From the NCBI GenBank assembly GCA_963921425.1, contig OY992838.1, positions 20,253,861-20,317,860 on the forward strand: a stretch of 64,000 bases of DNA. Direction: 5' to 3'. This stretch comes from Dryas octopetala. Taxonomy: Eukaryota > Streptophyta > Magnoliopsida > Rosales > Rosaceae. Positions within the stretch are counted from its first letter, which is position 1. Each line of letters opens with the position of its first letter. The notes below the pieces were generated by a model. That model was not told where the DNA came from. It did not search any database and saw only the letters and a list, made by a program, of their open reading frames with translations. A program made the position numbers and the translations under genes. This document shows positions 24,269-36,997 of this stretch, one piece after another.

Positions 24269-24751
24269 AAAAACAAAAAACACCCCACCATCTTATTATG
24301 GCAGTAAAATTTCGTACAATTTCAAACATGAAGAAGAAAGAGTTGAGAGTTATAAAACTATCATAAACAATTTCCACATCTTTTGAACATAATACTAGAA
24401 GCCAAAAAATAAATTATAAAAATAAAACAAAAATCCATTAACATGCTATAACGCATGTGAAGACTGAAGAGGTTAGCACATATATAAGTATATAACCTTA
24501 GAGGAGTTCCTCCAACTCTCTCAGCATGTTATTTTTAATTTTTTCATTCTAGATAAATAAAATATCAATTCATAAATTGAATAAAAAGAAAAAAAAATGC
24601 ATATTTAAGAAAGAATTGAAAGAATCTCACTAACTAGAGACTAACGCAAGTATTGTTCACATTTATATTAAGATGCTGGATTTGGTGAAACACATCGAAC
24701 TCATCGAACCAATAAAACAAACGCATGCACTATTTGATCAACAAATACAGT

Positions 24752-24881
24752 CCATTGACTATTCTCTCTATTATTGAGAATGCAGGCCACGTTTCTGAAC
24801 CCAAAAAAAAAAAAAAAAAACCATTAACTAGTCTCTCTATTATTGAGAATGCAGGCCAGGCTTCTGAAACAAAAAAAAAAA
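24752..24881. repeat. Tandem pair of a 66-base A-tailed unit
   Basis: Two copies of a unit CTCTCTATTATTGAGAATGCAGGCCA followed by TTCTGAA and a poly-A run (about 24764-24818 and 24833-24880). A-tailed dimers can arise from slipped duplication or SINE-like retroposition; I cannot decide. The rest of 24269-25519 shows no supportable gene. Confidence 0.6.
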
Positions 24882-25519
24882 GAAAAGTGGAGAGAATGCT
24901 GACCAGGCTGGTTTTTAGAGGAAGATCGAGGACTAGGAGTAAGGCGTACGGACTGTCATGGTGATGGACTGATGCCAAGGGAACACGATTCACAAAGCGC
25001 ACAGCTGGTAGCTGTGACCTTTGTGGCTCTGTGGCTCTGGCAAGAGTACCGTACACCTGCACCACCCCCTCAAAACTCAATGAATGTGTTGACGCGGCAC
25101 CACCACATTGCTTTGACCCTCCAGCTGGTCTACACCATCACCAACGCCTGAAAAAGAAAAAGCCTGACCTTCTGATGTTTTCTGCTTCTTTTTTCTCTTC
25201 CTTTAGCTAAAGATTTCCCAAAAGGACCTTGAATTTCGTGCAAATTTCAGCCTACGTGATAAATGTGTGCAAAAATGACAAAACATGCCATGTAATGGGT
25301 CCATAGATTCTGCGGGACCCCCACGGGACAAACATTTTTCAATATGCAAATAATTTGGTCTCACCACTTATCAATGGTCATAGAGAACAAAAAAACAGTA
25401 GTTCCTTTTCTCATAATTTTATGAATCTCAAATTTATATTTTAATCTTAAATTTTAAATAATTTATCATTACAGATATTAATATTTTAATTAGTGTAAAA
25501 TAAATAATTTTTAAATTAG

Positions 25520-26760
25520 GCCATGTATGAATTAATGAAGTCTAACCTAACGGCGGCGATTAGGCGAACAACCACCGAGAGCTGGCCATTAGAGCCGCCA
25601 CACACCAGTTGTCTCCAACTTCCCTTTTTATGGCATTTTCTCTCTTCTGCACCACCTCTCACACTGACAAGTGTCACACTACCCCAAGATATTTTCCAGC
25701 AATTTCCATTTGTTGTTCTTGTATTTTTGCCTATAAAAGGCACATTTCTAGCCCATTTTAGGGTATTCTTCATTGTATTTTCAGATTTTGGAGAGACATA
25801 GGGAGAGAAAGTGAGAGTTCTTTAGGTTATTTTGTAAACACTTTTATTTTATAATGTTAGTTTAATTTATTTATTCTCTTGTCACTTTAATTTTAGCATT
25901 TTCTTTTTTTCTTCTTTTATTTTTATTTTAGAGGGATGAATCTCATCTCCATGAGTTTCTAACTTTTCCTCACCCGGGTTGAAGAGGATACATCACCATA
26001 AGATGACCCTTTATTAATTATTTAGCAATTTTCTTATTATATTCTTTTTTTTTTTTTTTGGAATTCTTGTTTATTAATTAGAGAGATGCTCTTTTCACCT
26101 CTAATGCCATGTATGCTTGGTAGTTAAAGCCTATCTCTATATTTTGTGCTTGGTTTATTAACTCTCAAAGCAAATATCTTTGATTCCTTGTAGTTCATTT
26201 AGGTTGGTTCACTTGGGATGCTTAGAATTTCTTTACTCTTAAGCAAAACAAGGATTTACCAAAAAGAAAAAATCTTTTTTGTGCTTCAAATAGAATTCTC
26301 TTGATAGAGAATATTAAATTGATTTTTGGTAATCTCTATTTTGGGAAATTGTTAGATATTATTTAGGGTTGTTAAATGGTGGTGTGGAATCCAAAACCTT
26401 GATACTTTATATCATTGTTTAAATTCCAAACCTCAAAGCTGTTAAATTTCTAGCACTCCTTTTCTATTTCTTTGGATTAATTTATTTACTTTTCCAAGTC
26501 TCTTGCATTTTATTTTCAATTATTTTAGATTATTGCACTTTATTTCCTTTTTATTTTAGATTTTATTAAAAACAACCATCGACCTCTTAGCTAGGTTAGT
26601 TTTAGATTGATTAAAGTTTAAACTTAGTCATATCCTTTTCTAACAACCTTTGTGGGAACGACCTCGTGCGTACTAGTCTATTTTACAATAGACTCGTTCG
26701 CTTGCGAGTAATAATAAAATAAACAACAATATATAATCACATTTCAAACACACAAGTATG
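25520..26760 (+). mobile_element. LTR-like segment, probably a solo Gypsy LTR
   Basis: It has a promoter-like TATA box (CTATAAAAGG near 25731) followed by leader-like sequence. The end, AACCTTTGTGGGAACGACCTCGTGCG...CTTGCGAGTA (26645-26710), is of the kind found just before the primer site in plant Gypsy (Tat/Athila-type) LTRs. No primer binding site, coding domain or second LTR follows. Boundaries are approximate. Confidence 0.4.
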
Positions 26761-27199
26761 GTATGGGTATTTTAGACTTTATGTGTGATTTAACTTAATT
26801 TATTATTACTATTTTAAGCAACCAGCCACCTCATACATGTCACATATTATTTTCATTGATATTCTTAATATCAATAATAAAGCTAGAGATTTTAAATTTG
26901 TGTACTAAATTTAGATGTCAAATGATGTGTAATTATACAAATTTTCATTTTATTTGTTGTAAATAAATGAAACCCACCTGGAAAAAAAGAAAAGTAAATG
27001 TGTTCTTAGTTAGGTTTTTGTTGTGTTTTTGGGCTTGAAGGACCATTTCGATACACAAAAATGAAATCCCCAAAATATTAGGAGAAGTTCCAAGTTTGAT
27101 TTCTCCTCTCCCCAAATTAAAAGAAAAAAAATACTATAATATCAAACTAATTAAATTATTTAAGCTTTAAACATAATCTCAATTTCTTAATTGCAGTAA
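26761..27199. other. AT-rich intergenic DNA
   Basis: No gene, repeat or RNA could be recognised here. Confidence 0.5.
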
Positions 27200-29262
27200 A
27201 GCTTTTTTACACAAATATCACCCAAACTATAGTGGGTGTCATCCCGTACAACCCATTAAATGTTTTTTTTACTATTTGTCATCCAATGTTATTTGTATGT
27301 GACAATGTGCAACCTATCGTATATGTCTGTCAAATTTTCCGTTAACTTCAAGGGTTTTTTGGTCAATTCATGTCATAGAGAATTTTTAAAATTTGAAAAG
27401 TAAAGTGATTCTAAATACACCTACCCAATTTTATCAGTTGACCCCATGAACACTTATTTAATAATAATACAAAATTTAATGTTTAATCAAATTAAAAAGT
27501 TATAGATCCGGGATCCCCTACCCCACCCACCCAGCCGCCGGTCCCCCACTGGCGGCTCATCTTTCCAACCAACCACCCTACCCTACCAACCCAGCTATTA
27601 GCCTGCCTCCCCACTCTTTATTTGTCTCTCTCCATCTCCTTCCCCCTTTCTCCTTCTCTTTCTCTCTCTTGTCTTTGCCCAAATCAAAGTAGCCTACTGG
27701 AGGCCAGCAACTTTTGTAATCGACTTTTGAGTTTCGACTTTTAGATCTTGGTCTGAATCTGGGATGAGACGAGAAAGAGAAAGAGAAGGAGAGAGGGGAA
27801 GATAGAAAGAGAGGGAAAAGGAGAAGGAGAGAGAGAGAGACAGAGAACGGGAGAGGAAGCCGACCAACGTCTGGGTTGGTGGGATAGGGTGCTTATGCTG
27901 GAAAGAGGTGTCGCTAGTGGCTGGGTGGGTGAGGTAGGGTTTTTCTATTTTTTTGGGGTATTTCTTTGTTATTTTTTTTTCAATTTTTTTAATTAAATTT
28001 AGGGGGTGTCCCTAATTGAGATTTTAATAGATTTTAAAAGTCTAACGAAATCTAGGTGTTCTCAATTAGGATTTTAATGGATTTCATAAAAATTTAGGTG
28101 TCCCCAACTCGAATTTTAATGGATTCCTTAGAAATCCAAGTGTCCTAAAAAACTGATGGATTCATTAAGTGGTGAATTTTAATGGATTTGCATGGATTTA
28201 GATAGAGTTTAATGGATTTTTTACACGTAACAGATTCCATGAGAATTCTAGCTATTTCCCTTGGATTTTGATGGATTCTATGGATTTTAAAATCCATTAA
28301 AATTTGAGTTGAGGACACTCAGTGTAAAACACATTTTACGTAAAAAAGTAATTAAAATAGTTTTAGTTTTTAAAAGAGATAGTTTTCTTAATTTTACTCA
28401 TAGGCAAAATGGAAAGTTTGAGAAAATTTTTTGATTTACCAAAAAATTAGGCAGTAGGTGGCCAGAGACGGAGCCATTGGTTGGCTAGCCTGGGCTGTAG
28501 CCCAGGCAAGCCCAACTGATTTCCCATTTTGACTACGTAATTTTGGGCCTGAATTTATTTTAGCCCACCCACATATATAATATCTAGCCCATTAATTTAT
28601 TTTTTTCCTTTCTATTACTCACTTATAAGATTAGACCAAAAAAAATCCATCGAACTTGTTTTTCACCATCTGCAGGGCTGCAGGCTGCTCCTTTGACCTT
28701 TCTATTACTTATCTAATTTTGTTCACCGACTCCACACTTATCTTCCACTTTTTTATTACTCATTGGAACAAGATAGATGATAACTTTCTTGCAGTTTGTA
28801 TGACTATTCACATTGAAAAATAATTTTTTCATAGTATTGATTTAGAGACAATTATTGATAATTTCTATGCTTTGAAAAAGCGTAGGTCACAATTTAAATA
28901 GGTTGTGTTTTGTATTTGCATGGCATCTTTATTTATTGTTTTGTTTTTTTTTCTTTTTTATGTATAGATTTGCATCTAATTTGAGGGTAAGGCTCATTGT
29001 GTCCCCCCTATTATGTGTATATTTTCTTTTTTAATTAATAAAATTTATTTGTATCGTCGAGTTTTTATTTATGAATAAATGAGATTATAAAGTTTAGCCC
29101 ACCCAAATTTTAAATCCTGACTCCGTCTCTGTAGGTGGCACATTATCTTATAAGTAACATACTAACATTGGGTGACGAATAGTAACATATTTTTTTTTAT
29201 AGGTGATACGGGAGCACACCCCTGTGGTTGGTATAATGGTATTTGTGTAAAAATGCTTTGTA
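27200..29262. mobile_element. TIR element hosting a hAT element
   Basis: The left end TTTTTTACACAAATATCACCC and right end ATGGTATTTGTGTAAAAATG are inverted, with further mirrored blocks (TTTTACTATTTGTCATCCAATGTTA versus TAACATTGGGTGACGAATAGTAA). The interior has a GC-richer block with GA/CT runs (27500-27930) and an array of GATTTTAATGGATTT-type repeats (28010-28300). It resembles the long-TIR MULE class; a target duplication is not evident. Confidence 0.7.
28463..29131. mobile_element. Non-autonomous hAT element
   Basis: Inverted ends CAGAGACGGAGCC and GACTCCGTCTCTG are flanked by perfect 8-base duplications TAGGTGGC (28455-28462, 29132-29139), the hAT signature. The 669-base interior is not coding and includes subterminal AGCCCAGGCAAGCCCAAC / TTTAGCCCACCC motifs. 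It is inserted inside the TIR element at 27200-29262. Confidence 0.92.
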
Positions 29263-29920
29263 ATAACTACTTTTTTTTTTGTTTTGGATACAACTCACTT
29301 GCTTTTTAGATGAACAAAAGAAAATAACACAAATTGAGGGGACCATGCAGCCCTGTACCATTAAATTTGGTCATGGTTCCAACAGGCAAAATATCACATG
29401 GGCTCATCTCCTGTGAGACTTGATGAAACGTTCAATGTGCATTAGTTTTTTGCTTTTTCAAAGTTCAATGTGCTGCTGTGTATTAGTTTGGCTTTGCATA
29501 AAACCATTTCTTCTTCTTTTTTTTTTTTTTTTTTGAGAGGAGATTATGAGCTTTATTAAGAAAGCAAATCCTATAATTTCTATTACAGTGTGTTTGGCTA
29601 CAGGAAAAAAACTTGGGATTTCAAAAAAAGTCAATATTTCACACGTGGAAAATTGAAAGTTCTGTGTTTGGCCAAATTAATAATGGAAATTCATAAATTA
29701 CGAGGGAAATATTTGTGAGATTTGCGCGCAGAGCTGAAATCCTGAGTTTAAATTCCAATAAAATAGGTGTCATTTTACAATTCTTATTCAAGCAAGAATT
29801 CTTTGTCCAAGTGGGAAAAAATTTGGGAATTCTAAAAAAACAAAATTACTCATAAAAAAACAAGCGGAAATTCTTTTGTCCATCCCGGCAAAAAAACAAA
29901 CGTAGATAGTTGCTTCTCTA
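29263..29920. other. Intergenic DNA with poly-T tract
   Basis: A T run at about 29517-29534 precedes GAGAGGAGATTATGAGC, which could be the A-tail of a minus-strand retroposon. No gene can be supported. Confidence 0.35.
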
Positions 29921-32273
29921 CATAACTTATAGGTTTCTCAAAACATAGGTCGTATTCTTCTAACACTATGGGTCCTATATTTCCATGCTTTTTGAAATGA
30001 ACCAATGAGAATGAATAGATCCCTTCCTTTTTCCATGAGAATGGATAGGGTCCCTTGATCTTTCCATGAGAATGGATAGGTCTCATGCTAGAATAAACCA
30101 TGGTCCTATGCTAGAATATTTCATGGTCCCACAATTGCCTCCAAAATATATCCCTTGAAAACCTTTTGGAAGGGATGTATTGTTTTAAAAGGACCCCTTC
30201 CAATCTTCCATCTTGCTACCGGTTCGTGCGCACTGTGGGTCCGGTCGTTTTCCTTTTGTTTGGGTGGCTACCTATGTTGTATATTCCTCACGGTCGCTCA
30301 AGTACGTTTCTTGCTCGGTCCCTCAAGTGGCTTTAGGCGGATGTAGCTTGTTTTGATAAGAGTTATAGTCTTATATGTATATATATTATATTTGTCACGA
30401 TCCCCCTATTTTCACACAAATTGGGGGTCGTCCTATGCCTTTTGTCATTTCTTCATGGACCTTGCACTTAAAATAAGGAGTAGGTCCCTTTGTTACTTTA
30501 TGGATCATTCGTTGGAAATGGGGTGTGTTTTTCATAAGACCCATAACAACTTAATACCTCCATAACATGCTCCACAAGGGACCACCCCATTTTTCTGACT
30601 TGCACGTACGAACCCTCGAAATTTTGTTTTTTCAAAACTTCCAATGATTTGGAGGTCTAAGCAAAGAAAACCAAAGTGGAGGGACCCTTGGACGATTGAG
30701 AAATGATATCATGCATCCGAGTGAACCACAAAAGAAAGGTCCCATAAAAACAAGGGACCGTCCAAGAGGAAAGCATGGATTTGAAAAAGCTCTACTCGAC
30801 GACCCGAGGATTTTTAAAGACTTGGACTTTAGTTCAACCAATGATGACTCTGAGGAAAAGCCTTTTGTTGACGATGAGTCCTCTTAGAGTGACAACCACT
30901 TGATGTCGATGCTACCGCCTTAGAGGATGCCATTGAGAAAACCGAAGGGTCCGAGCCAAAAGCTTCCATGGCTCCTTGATTTGTTTTATGTCTTATTTGC
31001 ACCATTTGTTTTGTTAATGGCTGTTAGGGCCGTATTGTGGTGTTTTGGAACTTTTTCTAGGATCTTCGTTGGACCCTTCATTATTTTGCAATTGCACATT
31101 GTTTTTTCTCAATATTTTCTTGTGGGTGCTCTTCTAATTTTGCATATTTAACTTGTATAAAGTAAATATAGTAGAATGATGATGTTAGGGACATACAAGA
31201 CCCTTAAGGTCCGCCCAATTTCTCATGGAAGGTACTGGACCTAGGTGCCTCATGGGAGGTACCAAACCTATGGGTCCGCTCTATTTCTACTTGACCGCGG
31301 GGGGTCCTCCCACTTGCCCATAAGAGGTATCGGAGATATGGGTCTGCTCCCTTTCTTCTTCACTGTGGGGGGTCCGCCCACTTGTCCATAGGAGGTATCG
31401 GACCTATGGGTCCGCACCTTTTCATCATTTATAGCAGGGGATCCACTCGTTTGTTCACTGGAAGTATCATACCTATAGGCCCACTCCTTTTTTTTTTTTT
31501 TTTTTGTGAGAAACCATTTTTTGTGAGAAACCATTGACCTGTTGGTCCACCATTTTTGGTGAGAAACCATGGATCTATTGGTATGTCATCTTTTTTTGGA
31601 GACCACGGACCTATTGGTCCACCATTTTTAGAGTTGGACCATTCTACGGAAATTTTCGGGTGTTAAAATTTTTTTCATACATTGAACTTGCTTATATGAG
31701 GGATTGCCCTTCGAAACTTAACGGCTCGTCAGCACGGATTGGCTTATTACTTCGCAAGAACTAACCAATTTTTGCAAAATTAATTTGCTAAAATTAGTTG
31801 CATTTTTCAATTCCAAAGAATTGACCCATTGAGATTAAGAAACTCACCCGATCCGTTAAAAATGCACATTGGGTCCTTTAAAACATTTCATAGGTGCCTT
31901 CCCTATTTCCTCCTTATATTTTGCGGACTCTTAGTTTGGGAAATAAATTTTATAGGACTTTTCTTTGTTGAACTAGAGGTTTTTCATCATAGGGGTGATG
32001 CCCTTGAATTCCTTGCATGTTTTATACCTCCAGTCCCTTTGCATGTTGTTAGAGAATGTCCATAACTTATAGGTTTCTCAAAACATAGGTCGTACTCTTC
32101 TAACACTATGAGTCCTATTTTCCATGCCTTTTGAAATGGACCCATGAGAATGAATAGATCCCTTCCTTTTTCCATGAGAATGGATAGGGTCCCATGATCT
32201 TTCCATGAGAATGGATAGGTCCCATGCTAGAATAAACCATGGTCCTATGCTAGAATATTTCATGGTCCCACAA
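29921..32273. repeat. 2.35-kb unit bounded by 214-bp direct repeats
   Basis: 29921-30134 and 32061-32273 are direct copies (CATAACTTATAGG ... TTCATGGTCCCACAA) with roughly a dozen differences. The interior has no reverse transcriptase or gag that I can recognise. Direct repeats around a non-coding core suggest a LARD/TRIM-type LTR element. In minus orientation the repeat starts TGTGGGACC, but it does not end in CA, and no primer binding site is seen. A segmental duplication is the alternative. Confidence 0.55.
31190..31490. repeat. Short tandem array, about 68-base period
   Basis: Three to four diverged copies of a unit around GAGGTATCGGACCTATGGGTCCGC (unit landmarks near 31271, 31339, 31407 and 31475). 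It lies inside the direct-repeat-bounded unit. The ORF across it is a by-product of the repeat. Confidence 0.7.
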
Positions 32274-33034
32274 GTGGCAGATTGATTCAATTTTTAATTC
32301 ATGTGGTGAAGTGCAAATGGAATCATAATCCAGGTGAGTGAATTGTAAAAAAGCCTTTTAGTTTTTAGCTGACTTATGTGCTTTTGAATTTTATTTTTCG
32401 TTTGTACATATTGTGCATCTTTATTATTATTGGGCGATTTCTTCGATTTCTAAATTGAGAGCAATCATTATGATCACGTTTACTTATTCATCAAAGCTCA
32501 TCCCTATCTCCTTCAAGATGACTACTTTAGCCCTATCTTATCATATATATAATGGGGTTAGTCATTTATTGACGGATTTTTAGAGATTTATCTTTCTTAG
32601 AATTGGAAGAAAAAGACTGAAATGACTGTTCAAAATTTCTCCTATACCTAAGGAGCAAAATTTTGGATTTTGCAAAAATTTCGATAAATTTTAAATTTCG
32701 ACAAAAATTAGACAGAAACGACGAAAATTGCTATCAAAATACGAAAATTTTGAATGAAACTTTACCATATGTTTATTTAATATATTATCTATTACATTGA
32801 TAAAAAAACATTAAAGAAATCAAATTATATAGTAGGTTTTATGTGATATAAGATTAATATAATGCATGCTGAAAGCAAATACTGTTAAATAAAATTAGTA
32901 TAATGAATAAAAGAAATTAGTGTATTTTTTATACTCTATAATTTATACACTAAATCCTAATATTGAACCCTATATACTCTGTATACCCTAATACTCTATA
33001 ATCTATACACTAAGCCCTATATACTTTATAATTT
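32274..33034. other. AT-rich intergenic DNA
   Basis: No gene. 32640-32760 is rich in AAATTTCG / CGAAAATT motifs, and similar sequence recurs at 33495-33580, so this may be the flank of an unrecognised element enclosing the SLU7-promoter-like copy. Confidence 0.35.
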
Positions 33035-33480
33035 ATACTATATATTGTTTAGGATATGATATAGGATATTAGGGTTTAGACCATTTAGGGTATTTTTAAT
33101 TAATTTTTATATAGAAATGTATTAGAGTTTACTGGTTTAAGGTTTAAAAACAACTAAATGAAACCAACCAAACCCCAAACCCTTTTTTTTTCTTTCCAAT
33201 TGCCCAAAAGTCCCAAACCCCAATCAACCCTAGACCTTTTTTTTTTTTTTCTTTCCTTCCTTTTCCCCCGTGACTCTCCAGTCTTTCCTCTCATTTCTCA
33301 CATTCTCTTTCTCTCTCCCAGTCCCTCACTCCCTCCTTCCCTGATCTCTTCTTTCTCCTTCCTCTCCCTCCCAGATCTCCCTCTCTTCCTCATCTCCCTC
33401 CCCAGTCTATTCTCTCCCTCTGGCGACAAGGCCGGCTCGCCCTGTCCTCCCTTCTCTCCCTCTGGTCTCTGCCTCCCCTG
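33035..33480 (+). repeat. Inverted, diverged copy of the SLU7 promoter and leader
   Basis: From ATTGTTTAGGATATG (33045) to CCCCCGTGACTCTCC (33281) this strand matches the reverse complement of about 2150-2450. It includes the sequences around the telo-box, AAAAACAACTAAATGAAAC, CCCAAACCCCAATCAACC and the T-run. The pyrimidine-rich leader-like tract to 33480 is similar in composition. The SLU7 ATG and exons are absent. It is a dispersed duplication of a regulatory region without its gene. Confidence 0.8.
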
Positions 33481-33649
33481 CTCGAGTCGAACGTTTCATC
33501 GAAATTATTGAACTTTGAACGAAATGTGTTTTGTATGGTGTTAAAATTTCCATACCCACAAAAAACGAAATTTTACTCGCCTATACCTTTGAGATTAATT
33601 TTTTTTTTTTTATATTCTTATGAAATGTTTATTATTATTAGCATTGACA

Positions 33650-34750
33650 GCTCTCTTCTTTAAAGCTTATTTCGTAGAAGCTAACATTAGGCTATTGGCG
33701 TTTTATCTGAATCTTCCCGACCAAGACCTATAAGGGGTTTGCTTTGTTTGGGATGAACTCGCATAGACTCGAATCTCTATCTGTAGTGCAGCAGCCAACC
33801 ACCTATTCTAGTAACGTAGCGTACTGGTATTTGAGCAAGCGTAAGCATGAGGTAGTGCCGCAAAGAACCCAGAGCCTGTGAAGTACTAACCCCAAAACAA
33901 AAGTAAAAAACAACGGCCCCCAAAAACACGGAGCAAGCAATTTCATTGCATGTTCAAATAAAGCAAGCGGTTAGAAAGCAATAGCAATCCCTACCTACCC
34001 CACCCCAGTCCATCCCTTTACCCGGATAATGACCATTTAAGCACCTAGTGTGTGGCAAACAGAATGGTTCATCAAGCCATTTCTCGCCTCAACCCCCTAA
34101 ATAGGAAGAGGGGTACTTTACAAATAGGGGGTAATTGCTTCGCACCTGACTGTGATAGCCCTCTTGATACCTTATTGGAGCTAGCTTTGTAACTAGTAGT
34201 TGGTTTCCCGTTGTTAGAGCGTTTTCTCAGTGCGCGGAGCCTCATCGAGGAAGGTGTTAATGGTTTATCATTGGGTCAATAATGCTAATCCCTTTTTTTA
34301 TGCTACTCCTACTCCTAGGGAGAGAAGAAGATAAGAAAACGCGAAGCGTTCTCTCCCAACCTGTTTATTCTAAAGGCTGCCCTCTCTCGGCTGGATGTTG
34401 GTCCAGCCGACTACGAGGATCCCGTATCCAACAACCCAACCTAAAAAAAGGGTATAAAAACACCTGGTCTAGATTGGAGCTATGAAGCTTACCTTATTAT
34501 TATGAAAAGGTAGTTTCATTGCTTACTTGTTAGAGTAAGTTAACTAGCTTACTTAGTGCTTGCACTAAGGCAATGAATTGACTTGCTTAGTGTGAAACGC
34601 TAAGGTAGTAAACTCGCTTAGTGCTTGCGCTAATGGGAAAGGGCTTTATCAGCTGGTGCGCAAAAGCGCACTTTCGTTTTCCCTTTACTAGTAGGGGGTC
34701 TCGTGGTTCCTATGCTGCTGCATTTCCCGGTCCTTTTCTTAATTTTAGTG
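33650..34750. other. Probable nuclear insertion of mitochondrial DNA
   Basis: Composition changes abruptly to about 45% GC with non-repetitive, unique-looking sequence (for example CTTCCCGACCAAGACCTATAAGG and GGCTGGATGTTGGTCCAGCC). The texture is like plant mitochondrial intergenic DNA and unlike the AT-rich flanks. No mitochondrial gene is recognised, so the call rests on sequence character and needs a search to confirm. Confidence 0.5.
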
Positions 34751-36220
34751 CTTCGACCATCTTCTTCAACCTTCGATTTAATTCTTAGAGCTGCTATTGT
34801 TTGAGTTCGGGTTTCTTGCTTCTTTGGTATGTATATTGTTAGGTAGTAGGAATTTTGTAAAGCTTTATGGAATTATGCAATGTTTTGATTAATTTGATTA
34901 TAGTACGTTGTAGATGGTATTACCGTACAAGGTGGTCAATTTAGATGATTTAAATAGTTTTATTCTTTCTTGTGCAACAATCAACTTTAAAGAAAGCAAA
35001 ACCCCTGTAATTGTTTACATGACAAAATAAATTTGTACATATTTTTGCTGCGGGTCCAGTACTGCTAAATTGGTGAAGGAAAATCTTAAAAGAATATACT
35101 GGCAAAGTGCAATGTGCAAATTGCAGCCAGATTTCAGTGTAATGGGATTTAAAACCAAAAAACCCAACACTGAGATTTAATCTATTTGCTTGGAAGATGA
35201 ACCCCACTATGCAAATTTTCTAAATAGCGCGCGTTGTCTTCATAGAATAATCCTTTTTCTTTTTGCCACTTTACATAGAACAAGCCTTAAAAAAGAAAGA
35301 CAAAATGACCATCGATCAAAGTACTTGAACGGTGAGAGTTGCTGGTCATTTTCTGAAGAAAAAAATGTTACAAAGAATGAGTTAACAAAAAAAATATATT
35401 AATATTAGTTGTAGGGTTATGTTATAAGTCAATGAAACTATATCAAACTCCATAAGAAAGTTTAGCAAAGTCTAATAAACTCAATAAAGATGTCTATGTG
35501 AACTCTATAAAAAAGTTTATGTAGAATCTATAAAAATCTATGTAAATCTATAAAAATCTCTAGAACTCTTCAAAACTGTATCACTTACAAAAGTCTATAA
35601 AAGTCTATACAAATTCATATTGAACACACCCCTTTAGTTGGCTCATGTTTTTACAGAGAAGAATTGTTTGGCTTCTTTGGGTCATTATTTGGTTTTGTAA
35701 TCACTGTCTTTTATATCCCCTATTTCTTGTGAGCAGGCTCTTTGAAGAAAATATATATTGGGTTTGATGCAGCTAGATCTGAAGTGTCGTTGTTTTATTG
35801 GCCTTTCGGCTGCCCTCTTAACAACAAAAAATGAAATAAAAAGTGAAAACCCGAAAAGTAAAATCAGATCATAGGAAGTTTGTGTATTTGATTACTTTTC
35901 TTTTAGCCTTTTAGGTGCAGTGTAACATAATCATGGAATGGTACTATGGCAGTGGCTAAAGCCTCAAACTTAGGCTAAGTAATATAATGGATATCACTGG
36001 CTCTTTTGATGTCAAAATCAATGGGTTCGGATCCTACTAAACCACACCGCCGGGTTTGACCCGAGTAAGACTTGTATTTAGTAACATAAAAAGAAGACAA
36101 AAGAGGAAGAGTGAAATTTTGAACGACTTATTCTGACGAAAAGAAATTGAATGACATCCATTAGATTAAATATTTATTGACATAAAAATTGGCTTATTCT
36201 TGGATTTATTTTTACAAAAA
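34751..36220. other. Intergenic DNA
   Basis: No gene found. 35440-35620 holds an array of diverged TCTATAAAAGTCTATG-like short repeats. Confidence 0.45.
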
Positions 36221-36487
36221 TACTAAAAACACCACCCTATATTCAAAATTATTGATCTTAATAGGTGTGACAGATGAAATAAAAAAAAGAGAGTAGTACA
36301 AAAAAGAATAAAAACACCACCCTATATTCAAAATAACTTTTTTTTCAGCTGATATACTAAAAACACCACCCTATATTCAAAATTATTGATCTTAATAGGT
36401 GTGACAGATGAAATAAATAAAAAAAGAGTAGTAATAAAAAAACTAAAAACGCCACCCTATATTCAAAATAACTTTTTTTTCAGCTGA
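36221..36487. repeat. Tandem duplication, two 134-base units
   Basis: Unit 1 (36221-36354) and unit 2 (36355-36487) share TACTAAAAACACCACCCTATATTC, ATCTTAATAGGTGTGACAGATG and TAACTTTTTTTTCAGCTGAT. Each unit contains the ACACCACCCTATATTCAAAAT block twice. Confidence 0.88.
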
Positions 36488-36739
36488 TGCTAAGTCAGCA
36501 ATTTGATTTAGAGTCAACCCAATAAATTATTAACTTAACTAGTTTTGGTTGGTATGATAGCGTAGGTGTCTGATTTTGGTTGGATTGTGATACCATATTA
36601 GCAATTGACCTGGTATCCCCGTGATAGAAAAGTTCTTCTCAGTACAAGAAGGTGCTGGCCCGGGATGCAATCGTCATTTTGATAGAAGACAGGAGGACAG
36701 CTGGTCCTTTCCTTGTACAAGGCTCTGCAAATGTCATAC

Positions 36740-36965
36740 ATATGCATTGTATTTATATATTATACTATTTCTAGATTTGTACCACTAAGTTCACTAACAC
36801 AGATTTTTATTCCCAAAATTAATACCTCACGTATTAAAAATATTAAATAAAATTTAAAACTTACCCTTTGAATAAAAAACTGCAATTTTATTATGTTAAT
36901 GATTTAGCCGTGGATTTCTATGGTGGAAAATGTAAAGCTGGAAAAGAAAAGGTCCTCTATCCCCC

Positions 36966-36997
<32 letters not shown>

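Noticed and set aside
31190-31490. CRISPR-like array
   Set aside because: The units are diverged tandem repeats without distinct spacers, and the genome is a plant's.
33158-33511. Proline/Ser/Phe-rich ORF of 117 codons
   Set aside because: It crosses the duplicated SLU7 promoter/leader; pyrimidine-rich DNA gives such ORFs without coding meaning.
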